From assembly GCA_024638355.1 (NCBI GenBank), contig JAHEKO010000296.1:1-5338 (forward strand): DNA of 5,338 bases, given 5' to 3'. This DNA comes from Acidobacteriota bacterium (GTDB lineage Bacteria; Acidobacteriota; Thermoanaerobaculia; Multivoradales; JAHEKO01). Below, one piece after another: positions 1 through 5,338 of this stretch (position 1 is its first letter; each line of letters begins with the position of its first letter). The notes beneath the pieces were generated by a model. It searched no databases. It had not been told where the DNA came from and worked only from the letters and a program-made list of their open reading frames with translations. The position numbers and the translations under genes were made by a program.

Positions 1-1
1 C

Positions 2-73
2 CCGCTGATCCGCAAGGAGCTGCTCAAGGTCTCGGAGAAGATCGCCAGCGGCGAGCTGCCGGCGGCCGAGTAA
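2..73 (+). CDS. C-terminal end of an unidentified protein (partial)
   Basis: An open frame enters from the left edge and ends at a TAA at 71-73, giving the last 23 residues of a protein. The tail reads LIRKELLKVSEKIASGELP near its end, which looks like a charged amphipathic helix followed by a short Pro/Ala-rich end. Codon choice is GC-rich like the rest of the window, and the next gene on the same strand begins only 67 bp later, so this is probably the genuine end of an upstream gene. The piece is too short to assign to a family, and I do not recognise it. No convincing hairpin-plus-T-run terminator follows it. Confidence 0.55.
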   Translation, partial: PLIRKELLKVSEKIASGELPAAE

Positions 74-79
74 ACGTTC

Positions 80-106
80 GGAACCTTCGGCGCGTCTCAT
101 TCGTAG
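80..106 (+). promoter_or_regulatory. Possible ECF-sigma-type promoter upstream of the DUF4097 gene
   Basis: GGAACC at 80-85 matches the GGAAC core typical of -35 elements used by extracytoplasmic-function sigma factors. TCGTAG at 101-106 lies 15 bp downstream, near the position of an ECF -10 element. The pair sits in the only intergenic gap before the secreted DUF4097 gene and would give a leader of roughly 30 bases. The -10 match is weak and such short words occur by chance in GC-rich DNA, so this is a tentative call. Confidence 0.2.
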
Positions 107-126
107 AACGCATGGAACCGAGCTGC

Positions 127-133
127 GAAGGGA
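127..133 (+). promoter_or_regulatory. Ribosome binding site of the DUF4097 gene
   Basis: GAAGGGA is purine-rich and lies 7 bases before the ATG at 141. This is a good Shine-Dalgarno position and supports that start, which also leaves an intact signal peptide at the N terminus. Confidence 0.5.
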
Positions 134-140
134 CGGATGT

Positions 141-905
141 ATGACGAAGATCTTTTTGACGGCCCTGCTGCTGGTCGCGGTCGGCGCGCCCGGCTTCGCC
201 TATGACGACTGCGACTACCGCGACGACCGCCAGGCGGTGCTCGCGATCGACGACGCCACCGAGCTGCGAATCGAGGCCGCGGCCGGCTATCTGCGCGTCG
301 AAGGCAGCGATGACGCCACGGAGGTCGTGGTCGAAGGCATCGCCTGCGCCTCGCGCGCCGAGGACCTCGACGAGATCGCGCTCGAGACGGAGCGCCGTGG
401 ATCGACCCTGATCGTCGCGGCGGACCTGCCGGACAACGACTGGAACTGGAACCGTAGCGCCCGCCTCGACCTACGGGTGCTCGTACCGTCCAACCTGGCG
501 CTCGACATCCGGGACGGCTCGGGCGAGATCGAGCTGTCCAACGTCGGCGCCACCCGCATTCAGGACGGCTCCGGCGAGATCGACGCCGAGGGGATCAACG
601 GCGATCTGTCGCTCTACGACGGCTCGGGCGAGATCGAGGTGCGTGGAGTGCGCGGCAGCGTGACCGTGGAAGAGGACGGCTCCGGCGGCATCCGCATCGA
701 CGAGGTCACCGGCGACGTCCTCATCGACGAAGACGGCTCCGGCAGCATCTCGATTCGCGACGTGGGCGGCAGCGTGCGCGTGCGCGAGGACGGCTCCGGC
801 AGCATTCGCGCGGTCGACGTGATCGGAGACGTCGTCGTCGACCGTGACGGCAGCGGCGGGATCTCTGTCGATCGGGTCGGCGGGCGGATCGAGCTGCCCG
901 AGTAG
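141..905 (+). CDS. Secreted DUF4097-type beta-strand repeat protein
   Basis: This is a 254-residue exported protein of unknown function. Residues 1-20 form a classic signal peptide: a short basic N terminus, a hydrophobic core, and a likely signal peptidase I cut after GFA before YDD. No lipobox is seen. Residues about 34-124 alternate hydrophobic and polar residues in the pattern of DUF4097 (putative adhesin) proteins, with two cysteines (C24, C69) that could form a disulphide. Residues 125-254 are seven repeats starting with DGSG, the last five exactly 19 residues long, which should coil into a beta-solenoid. The mature protein is strongly acidic. DUF4097 proteins are widespread but poorly characterised; a surface, periplasmic or adhesive role is inference. 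The gene stands alone: the gene to its right converges on it with a 13-bp gap. The family call is fairly secure, the function is not. Confidence 0.85.
   Translation: MTKIFLTALLLVAVGAPGFAYDDCDYRDDRQAVLAIDDATELRIEAAAGYLRVEGSDDATEVVVEGIACASRAEDLDEIALETERRGSTLIVAADLPDNDWNWNRSARLDLRVLVPSNLALDIRDGSGEIELSNVGATRIQDGSGEIDAEGINGDLSLYDGSGEIEVRGVRGSVTVEEDGSGGIRIDEVTGDVLIDEDGSGSISIRDVGGSVRVREDGSGSIRAVDVIGDVVVDRDGSGGISVDRVGGRIELPE
513..902 (+). repeat. Seven in-frame DGSG repeats (57-bp period)
   Basis: DGSG-coding units begin at 513, 564, 618, 675, 732, 789 and 846, giving unit lengths of 17, 18, 19, 19, 19, 19 and 19 residues. The consensus is DGSGxIxVxxVxGxVxVxE: two short beta-strands separated by a Gly turn. 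The array ends in phase exactly at the stop codon. The DNA is also repetitive: the 21 bases at 513-533 recur exactly at 618-638, and 17 bases starting at 732 recur at 789. This fits growth by unit duplication followed by drift. The first unit is the most degenerate, being shortened around its second strand. Confidence 0.92.
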
Positions 906-918
906 TCGGATCGCGAGA

Positions 919-2520
919 TCAGAGGAGACGCTCGCCTTCCAGGCGTTCCAGATGGGCTTGGAGCTGCCGCCTGGCCAGCGGCAGGGCGATCTCGGGGGCG
1001 TCGTCGTAGACCCGCGTGACGAGCTCCTCGGGATCGCGCACGCCCTCGCGCCAGGCTTCGAGAATCCGCTCCTCGCGCCAGAGGCGGTGCTCGATGTAGG
1101 CGCGGAGCTTGCCGACCGCGTCGCGGATCGTCGGGCCGTGAGAGGGGAAGAGCGTGCTGGGCTCGAGCGACGCGAGCCGCTCGAGTGAAGCCAGATAGTC
1201 GTTCATGTCGCCTTCGGGCGGATCGACGACGATGGTGCTGACCCCCGAGACCATGTCGCCGCCGATCAGGGCGCGGGTGCGCTCCTCCAGAAACGACAGA
1301 TGACCTCTGGCGTGGCCGGGGGTGTGGAGCACGCGCACGACGAAGTCCGGATCGCCGGCGAGCACGATCCGCTGGCCGTCCTCGAGCGCGTCGTCGATCT
1401 CGATGCCGAGCGGACGCAGACGCTCGGCCGTCGCCGGATGGGCCAGCACCGGCACGCCGAGCGCTTCGCGCACCCGCTGAACCCCGCCGACGTGGTCCGG
1501 GTGGTGGTGCGTCAGCCAGATCGCTCGCACCCGGCGCCCCTCGGTCTCGGCGGCCGCCAGCGCGGCCAGCAGACCCTCGATCTCCTCGGCATAGGGCGAG
1601 CCCGGGTCGACCAGCGCCGAGTCGCCGTGCCCCAGCAGGTAGGTGTTGGTGTGGGTCGCCGGCGGCAGGGTGGGCGTCAGCAGCGGAAAGAGAATCACCC
1701 CGGGCTGGAACTCGACACGCCGGTGCGGCCCGAGATTGGCCTCGACCGGGTTGCGCAGCCGCTCGAGCCCCGCCTCGGGGCCGTCCTCGGCGAGCACCCG
1801 GAGGAGGTGCAGGATCGGCGGCGCGGTGATGATCTCGCCGCGCGACCAGCGCTCGAGAGCGACCGCCGGCCGCACCCACTCGACCTCGGCGCTCTCCGTC
1901 GAGGCGGCGCGCGGCTGCTCGCGCTCGCGCTCCGGCCACTCGAGCAGGAAGAACCGATTGTCGAAGCGCAGCGGCCCGAGCGGCGGGGTCAGCCAGCGAC
2001 CGGCGTAGACCAGGCGCGAGGCGTCGAGAATCGCGCCTACCGCGTCGAGCGCGGGGCCGAACCGCTCGCGATCTTCGAGCCGCGCGGCCAGCTCGCGCGA
2101 CCGGCGCTCCAGCTCCTCCGCCGGGACCTCGGCCGCGATCAGCAGCAGGCCGGTCTCCTCGTACAGCTCGCGCAGGGCACCGGCCACGACGGCCGGAGTC
2201 ACCGCGGTGCCGAGCTCGATGTCGCCGATCACGGCCGCCGGCATACCGGCCTCGAGGGGACCTTCCTCCGCGCCGAGCGGCTCGCCGGAGACGGCGATCT
2301 TGCCGTCGCTGCGCGCGATCCCGCCACCGGGGAAGGCGTGCCAGCCGCCCATGAAGGCGAGGCTCTCGGCGCGGCGCATCCAGAAGACCTCTACATCGCC
2401 GTCGGCGGCTCGCCGCCAGGGAACCACCGCGGCCGAGGCTCTCGGCGGACGCGGCGCCGGCAGCTCGACGCCCTCGGCAACGCGCTCGAGCACCCGCTCG
2501 TAGAGGCTCCTGTCGCTCAT
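919..2520 (-). CDS. NUDIX hydrolase fused to a LACTB2-like metallo-beta-lactamase-fold hydrolase
   Basis: This is a 533-residue cytoplasmic protein with two enzyme domains and no signal peptide. Residues about 25-245 are a NUDIX domain. FPGGG (63-67) is separated from the catalytic RELYEETG (117-124; E118, E121, E122) by about 50 residues, as in the NUDT19/RP2p group, which includes CoA diphosphatases. Residues about 265-475 are a metallo-beta-lactamase fold with HHHPDH (338-343), HTPGHARGH (399-407), GGD (D422) and SHG (H461), so all usual metal ligands are present. Residues 475-533 match the helical winged-helix tail of LACTB2, whose human member is a single-strand RNA endonuclease; many bacterial relatives are of unknown substrate. 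The ATG at 2520 has no clear Shine-Dalgarno, but the next Met (48) would cut into the NUDIX fold. It follows the Cache gene by 46 bp, probably as one operon. The substrate is unknown. Fold calls are secure. Confidence 0.9.
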   Translation of the reverse strand: MSDRSLYERVLERVAEGVELPAPRPPRASAAVVPWRRAADGDVEVFWMRRAESLAFMGGWHAFPGGGIARSDGKIAVSGEPLGAEEGPLEAGMPAAVIGDIELGTAVTPAVVAGALRELYEETGLLLIAAEVPAEELERRSRELAARLEDRERFGPALDAVGAILDASRLVYAGRWLTPPLGPLRFDNRFFLLEWPEREREQPRAASTESAEVEWVRPAVALERWSRGEIITAPPILHLLRVLAEDGPEAGLERLRNPVEANLGPHRRVEFQPGVILFPLLTPTLPPATHTNTYLLGHGDSALVDPGSPYAEEIEGLLAALAAAETEGRRVRAIWLTHHHPDHVGGVQRVREALGVPVLAHPATAERLRPLGIEIDDALEDGQRIVLAGDPDFVVRVLHTPGHARGHLSFLEERTRALIGGDMVSGVSTIVVDPPEGDMNDYLASLERLASLEPSTLFPSHGPTIRDAVGKLRAYIEHRLWREERILEAWREGVRDPEELVTRVYDDAPEIALPLARRQLQAHLERLEGERLL

Positions 2521-2566
2521 GGCTTCGGTCGGGAGCGGCTCTTCGTGTCTGCCCGGGCCCCGAGGG

Positions 2567-3484
2567 CTAGTCGACGTCCGGCTTCGGCCCCAGATCGCGC
2601 ACGTCGGGCTCGCGCTGGAAGTAGACGCCCGAGCCGACGATCAGCTGGCGGCCGCCGAAGTCGACCCGCCGCACGAACGACGACTTGGCCGAGGGCCGAG
2701 CGTCGCCCGGCTTCGGCCACTTGTAGTGGATCCAGGCCGATCCGCCGAGCGGCACGCGCAGCATCTCCTGCACGAAGAGCCGTCCGTCGATGTCGGCCAG
2801 CTCGGAGAGGTTCTTGTTCTCGTTCTCGGGAGTGCCGTTGTTGACCAGCAGCACGCCGTCGCGGTCGAGAACGAAGACGTAGGCGGAGTAGAAGAGGAAG
2901 CCGCTCTTCCGGTCGCGGAAGCGCGCGAAGGCGGCCTGCTCGCCTTCCTCGCGAATCAGCTCGACCGCGTCGTCGACCTGCTCCACGATGAAGAACGGCT
3001 CGATCTGCATCTGGTAGCGGCCGCTCGACACCATCACCGGCTCGCCGCCCTCGACCCTCGCCTTGCGCACGTAGGTCGTCTTCCAGCGGAACAGCCGCTC
3101 GCCCGGACGGGGCCACTGGTAGTGCACCCAGCCCTCGTCCGAGGACTCGAGCTCGCGCACCATCAGCTCCAGAATCGGCCGGCCCTTGGGGTCGCGGAGC
3201 TCGTTGAGATAGCGGCCCTCGAGCGCCGGCAGTGCCGGATGGCAGATCGCCTTGCCCTGCATGTCCAAGACGAAGATGTAGGTCTCACCTTCGAACCAGC
3301 GCGAGCCGGCCTCTCGAAAGCGGGCGCAAGCGGGCTCGACGCCCTCGGCCTCGACCAGCTCGACCGCAGCCTCGACCAGGCCGATGAGCTCGAGGGTCCC
3401 CTCGTGACGGGGCGCCATCGTGTCGCCCCACGCCGGGACCGCCAGGCCGAGAAAGATCAACGAGGTTGCTAGATAGCGATTCAT
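2567..3484 (-). CDS. Secreted tandem Cache-domain protein
   Basis: This is a 305-residue exported protein of two duplicated single-Cache (sCache_2-like) domains. I start it at the ATG at 3484, 6 bases after GGTGGAG; a GTG at 3496 in the same frame lies inside that ribosome site and is unlikely to be the start. Residues 1-20 are a signal peptide with a likely cut AWG/DT. Domain 1 (about 33-155) and domain 2 (about 166-290) align with an offset near 133 residues: helix VEAAVELVEAEG with VDDAVELIREEG, YIFVLDMQG (69) with YVFVLDRDG (202), and WVHYQWPRPGE (119) with WIHYKWPKPGD (251). Domain 1 keeps a Cache-like HP pair (82-83); domain 2 has an Asn/Glu-rich loop there. Cache domains usually bind small ligands outside the membrane for kinases or chemoreceptors, but no transmembrane helix or output domain follows. 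A periplasmic ligand-binding role is inference. It probably leads an operon with the NUDIX-MBL gene. Confidence 0.85.
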   Translation of the reverse strand: MNRYLATSLIFLGLAVPAWGDTMAPRHEGTLELIGLVEAAVELVEAEGVEPACARFREAGSRWFEGETYIFVLDMQGKAICHPALPALEGRYLNELRDPKGRPILELMVRELESSDEGWVHYQWPRPGERLFRWKTTYVRKARVEGGEPVMVSSGRYQMQIEPFFIVEQVDDAVELIREEGEQAAFARFRDRKSGFLFYSAYVFVLDRDGVLLVNNGTPENENKNLSELADIDGRLFVQEMLRVPLGGSAWIHYKWPKPGDARPSAKSSFVRRVDFGGRQLIVGSGVYFQREPDVRDLGPKPDVD

Positions 3485-3543
3485 GTCTGGCTCCACCCGA
3501 TTCCGGCCGAGTCTATCGCCAACACTGATATCTTGAATGGCAG
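3485..3543. promoter_or_regulatory. Divergent promoter region between the Cache and DUF4442 genes
   Basis: These 59 bases separate two divergently read genes and are noticeably more AT-rich than their surroundings, so they must hold starts for both transcripts. On the plus strand TATCTT (3529-3534) resembles a -10 box but lies only 9 bases before the DUF4442 start codon, implying a very short or absent leader. On the minus strand TTCAAG followed after 16 bases by TAGACT is a weak -35/-10 candidate for the Cache gene. GATATC (3527-3532) is a perfect palindrome. Individual boxes are weak matches; the regional call rests mainly on the gene arrangement. Confidence 0.4.
3491..3497 (-). promoter_or_regulatory. 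Ribosome binding site deciding the Cache gene start
   Basis: On the minus strand this reads GGTGGAG and ends 6 bases before the ATG at 3484. It is the best Shine-Dalgarno in the window. It places the true start at 3484 and makes the overlapping in-frame GTG at 3496 an unlikely start codon. Confidence 0.6.
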
Positions 3544-4023
3544 ATGGCTGAGAGCGCTACCCATCAAATCCTCGCCAACTGGAATCGGCTGCGGCGCCTG
3601 CCCGGAGGCAAGTGGCTCTTCCACCGATTCCTGGGGCGCGCGGTGCCTTACACCGGGTCGATCTCGCCCGAGGTGGTCGAGCTCGAGCCGGGCAGGGTAC
3701 GCGTCGCCATGCGCGACCGGCCGCGGCTGCGCAACCACCTGCGCTCGCTCCACGCGGTCGCGCTGACCAACCTCGGCGAGCTGGCGACCGGCCTCGCCGT
3801 GACCTCATCGCTGCCGAGCGACGCGCGCGGAATTCCAACCGGATTCTCGATCGAATTCGTCAAGAAGGCCCGAGGGCGCATCGAAGCGCGCTGCGCCGCC
3901 GAGGTCGAGTCCTCGCCCGAGGAGCGCGACGTCGACGTCGAGGCCGATCTCGAGGACGAGTCGGGCGATACCGTCGCGCGCTTCACGGCGCGCTGGCGGA
4001 TCGGGCCCCGGCGCCCCGCCTGA
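3544..4023 (+). CDS. DUF4442 hotdog-fold protein (putative thioesterase)
   Basis: This 159-residue cytoplasmic protein matches the DUF4442 family, a branch of the hotdog-fold superfamily that includes PaaI-like acyl-CoA thioesterases. It has an N-terminal helix region with WNRLRRLPGGKWLF (13-26), then GRAVPYTGSI (31-40), the central hotdog helix NHLRSLHAVALTNLGELATG (64-83) with H70, N76 and E79 as likely active-site candidates, and the beta-strands around FSIEFVKKARG (101-111) and ARFTARWRIG (145-154). The length is normal for a single hotdog domain. No strong Shine-Dalgarno precedes the ATG at 3544, but the residues directly after it fit the family N terminus. It is followed after 13 bp by an aminotransferase on the same strand, so the two are probably cotranscribed. 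Thioesterase activity is inferred from the fold; members are largely uncharacterised. Confidence 0.82.
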   Translation: MAESATHQILANWNRLRRLPGGKWLFHRFLGRAVPYTGSISPEVVELEPGRVRVAMRDRPRLRNHLRSLHAVALTNLGELATGLAVTSSLPSDARGIPTGFSIEFVKKARGRIEARCAAEVESSPEERDVDVEADLEDESGDTVARFTARWRIGPRRPA

Positions 4024-4036
4024 GCCGCCTGCGAGC

Positions 4037-5188
4037 ATGCCCCGCTACCCGGCTTCCGGCTCCACCGTCTCCGCGATGCGCGGCTCGGTCTTCTCGGCGC
4101 TGGCGCATCGCCTCCAGAGCTACCCCGGCGAGGTCTACCCGCTCCACGTCGGCGATACCTGGATGGAGCCCGCGGAGGGGTGTCGCATGCAGGACCTGAC
4201 CGTCGACGAGTACCCCGGAATGCACCGCTACGCGGCCCCGCAGGGCCGCAGCGATCTGGTCGAGGCGATCGTCGAGCGCTCGCGCCACCGCACCGGCGCG
4301 ACCACCGAGCCCGCCGACGTGCTGGTGGCCGCCGGCGCCACCGGCTCGCTCGGCGCGGTGATCGGCGCGCTGCTCGAGCCCGGCGAGGAGGTGCTCGTTC
4401 TCGCGCCCTACTGGCCGCTCATCTTCGGCATCGTCCAGTCGTTCCAGGGTCGGCCGGTGGAGGTGGATTTCTTCGACGCGGCCGACTCGCCGGAGAGCGC
4501 GGTCGAGGCGATCGCCCACCATCTGACCGCGCGCACCGCCGCGCTCTATCTGAGCACCCCCAACAACCCGACCGGACGCGTTATCCCGCGCGGCTGGCTC
4601 GAGGCGATCTGCGACTGGGCCCGGCGCCAAGAGCTCTGGGTGCTCTCCGACGAGGTCTACGAGGACTACGCGTACCGCGGCGAGCACGTCTACGCCCGCT
4701 CACTGGCGCCCGAGCGCACCTTCTCGGTGCATTCCTTCTCGAAGGCCTTCGGCATGGCGGGCAACCGGTGCGGCTACGTCGTCGGCCCGGCCGAGATGAT
4801 GTCCGAGGTGCGCAAGGTGAGCACCCACACCTTCTACTCGACGCCGACCGCTTCGCAGATCGCGGCGCTGCACGCCCTGCGCGGCCCCGGCGACGCGTGG
4901 ATCGCGTCGGCCAAGCCGCTCTACCGGCGGCTCGGCGAGCAGGCGGCCGATCGCCTCGGCGTTCCGCGCCCCGAGGGCAGCCAGTTCCTCTTCCTGGACG
5001 TCGCCGACCGGCTCGACGACCGCGGGCTGCTCGGCTTCATGGAGGACGCAGCCGAGCGCGGCCTGTTCATGGCCCCGGGGCCGAGCTTCGGGCCCTACCC
5101 CACTCACGTGCGCATCTGCTACACGGCGGCCGAGCCGGACGTCACGCGGCGCGGGATCGAGGCGCTGGCCGAGATGCTCGGCAGGTAG
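4037..5188 (+). CDS. PLP-dependent class I/II aminotransferase
   Basis: This 383-residue cytoplasmic enzyme has the fold-type I aminotransferase layout and near-typical length. The visible landmarks are VAAGATGSLGAVIG (97-110) for the phosphate-side loop, APYWP (123-127), STPNNPTG (173-180; N177 near the cofactor), SDEVYEDY (204-211; D205 pairs with the pyridine nitrogen, Y208 with its O3'), SFSKAFGMAGNRCGY (233-247; K236 forms the Schiff base, R244 binds phosphate) and HVRICY (357-362; R359 binds the substrate carboxylate). All expected catalytic residues are present, so it should be active on amino acids or 2-oxo acids. Substrate choice cannot be read from these motifs; aspartate, alanine, aromatic or glutamine-type donors are all possible. 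The ATG at 4037 has only a weak GAG upstream. It follows the DUF4442 gene after 13 bp and converges on a nitrilase-family gene 31 bp away. Confidence 0.9.
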   Translation: MPRYPASGSTVSAMRGSVFSALAHRLQSYPGEVYPLHVGDTWMEPAEGCRMQDLTVDEYPGMHRYAAPQGRSDLVEAIVERSRHRTGATTEPADVLVAAGATGSLGAVIGALLEPGEEVLVLAPYWPLIFGIVQSFQGRPVEVDFFDAADSPESAVEAIAHHLTARTAALYLSTPNNPTGRVIPRGWLEAICDWARRQELWVLSDEVYEDYAYRGEHVYARSLAPERTFSVHSFSKAFGMAGNRCGYVVGPAEMMSEVRKVSTHTFYSTPTASQIAALHALRGPGDAWIASAKPLYRRLGEQAADRLGVPRPEGSQFLFLDVADRLDDRGLLGFMEDAAERGLFMAPGPSFGPYPTHVRICYTAAEPDVTRRGIEALAEMLGR

Positions 5189-5219
5189 ATCGATCGGGTC
5201 ACCATGCCCGGCGCAGTCT

Positions 5220-5338
5220 TCAGCCGACGGGCCGCGGCAGGCGCCGGTGCTCGGCGACCGGAATCGCCTTGCGGCACCAGCGCACCCGCTCGAGGTCGAT
5301 CTCGGCGAACGCCAGCCCCGGGCCGTCCGCGGCCATCG
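5220..5338 (-). CDS. C-terminal end of a nitrilase-superfamily carbon-nitrogen hydrolase (partial)
   Basis: A minus-strand frame runs in from the right edge and stops at TGA (5222-5220), giving the last 38 full residues. GPGLAFAEIDLERVR, followed by an IPVAEHRR segment, is the characteristic end of nitrilase/amidase superfamily proteins: the final beta-strand 'AEIDL' and a helix leading to 'R..IP...HRR'. The Glu-Lys-Cys catalytic residues lie outside the window, so activity and subclass (omega-amidase, carbamoyl-putrescine amidase-like, nitrilase proper) cannot be judged. The gene converges on the aminotransferase with 31 bp between the stop codons, and no clear terminator hairpin is seen there. 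An internal ATG close to the edge is not taken as a start, because the family motif extends through it. Confidence 0.72.
   Translation of the reverse strand, partial: MAADGPGLAFAEIDLERVRWCRKAIPVAEHRRLPRPVG

Noticed and set aside
513..902. Direct repeats considered as a CRISPR or other non-coding array
   Set aside because: The units are in frame inside one protein, have no unique spacers, and vary mostly in ways that keep the DGSG and I/V pattern.
906..918. Possible bidirectional terminator between the convergent DUF4097 and NUDIX-MBL genes
   Set aside because: Only 13 bases with a short TCGCGA palindrome are present; no stem of useful length or T-run is seen.
614..1939. A 441-codon minus-strand open frame spanning the DUF4097 gene end and part of the NUDIX-MBL gene
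   Set aside because: It overlaps two genes with clear domain motifs in other frames, and its product is Arg/Ala-rich with no family signature.
2547..2570. GC-rich inverted repeat near the end of the Cache gene as a terminator
   Set aside because: The stems are only 4 bases (GCCC/GGGC) and no U-tract follows on the minus strand, so it is ordinary GC-rich sequence.
1300..2844. A 514-codon plus-strand open frame opposite the NUDIX-MBL gene
   Set aside because: It is an antisense shadow typical of GC-rich DNA: the translation is low-complexity Arg/Ala/Gly-rich, has no recognisable motif, and crosses the boundary between two well-supported minus-strand genes.
2519..3472. A 317-codon plus-strand open frame opposite the Cache gene
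   Set aside because: The opposite strand encodes a signal peptide and two Cache repeats with matching motifs; this frame shows no such order and is a codon-bias shadow.
3485..3496. Longer Cache protein starting at the in-frame GTG at 3496
   Set aside because: The GTG is part of the GGTGGAG ribosome site for the ATG at 3484, and the four extra residues add nothing to the signal peptide.
3983..4687. A 234-codon minus-strand open frame opposite the aminotransferase
   Set aside because: The plus strand carries the complete set of aminotransferase motifs; the antisense product is low-complexity.

Overview
The window is a compact, very GC-rich stretch of bacterial chromosome. It carries five complete genes and the ends of two more, with almost no spare DNA. 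No RNA gene, CRISPR array, insertion sequence or phage gene is visible. The strong G/C bias at third codon positions, the mix of secreted proteins and unusual domain fusions, and the protein styles (DGSG-repeat DUF4097 protein, NUDIX-metallo-beta-lactamase fusion, DUF4442 protein beside an aminotransferase) suggest an uncultured high-GC Gram-negative bacterium. Acidobacteriota, perhaps Thermoanaerobaculia-like, is my best guess. This is an impression from protein style, not a phylogenetic result.

Layout. (1) 2-73 (+) is the last 23 codons of an unidentified gene. (2) 141-905 (+) encodes a secreted acidic DUF4097-type protein whose C-terminal half is seven near-perfect DGSG repeats. (3) 919-2520 (-) converges on it and encodes a two-domain enzyme: an N-terminal NUDT19-like NUDIX hydrolase and a C-terminal LACTB2-like metallo-beta-lactamase-fold hydrolase. 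(4) 2567-3484 (-) lies 46 bp upstream of (3) on the same strand, so the two probably form an operon. It encodes a secreted protein made of two duplicated Cache sensor domains with no membrane anchor or output domain. (5) A 59-bp divergent promoter region (3485-3543) separates it from a plus-strand pair: a DUF4442 hotdog-fold protein (3544-4023) and, 13 bp later, a PLP-dependent class I/II aminotransferase (4037-5188). (6) 5220-5338 (-) is the C-terminal tail of a nitrilase-superfamily carbon-nitrogen hydrolase, convergent with the aminotransferase.

How they may work together. The clearest units are the two same-strand pairs. The DUF4442 (thioesterase-like) protein and the NUDIX domain related to CoA diphosphatases both hint at acyl-CoA chemistry. 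The aminotransferase beside a nitrilase-family enzyme recalls transaminase/omega-amidase pairings. Both links are inference. The most unusual items are the NUDIX-MBL fusion, the periodic DGSG repeat protein and the stand-alone tandem Cache protein. I did not find clear evidence of a new defence or mobile system.
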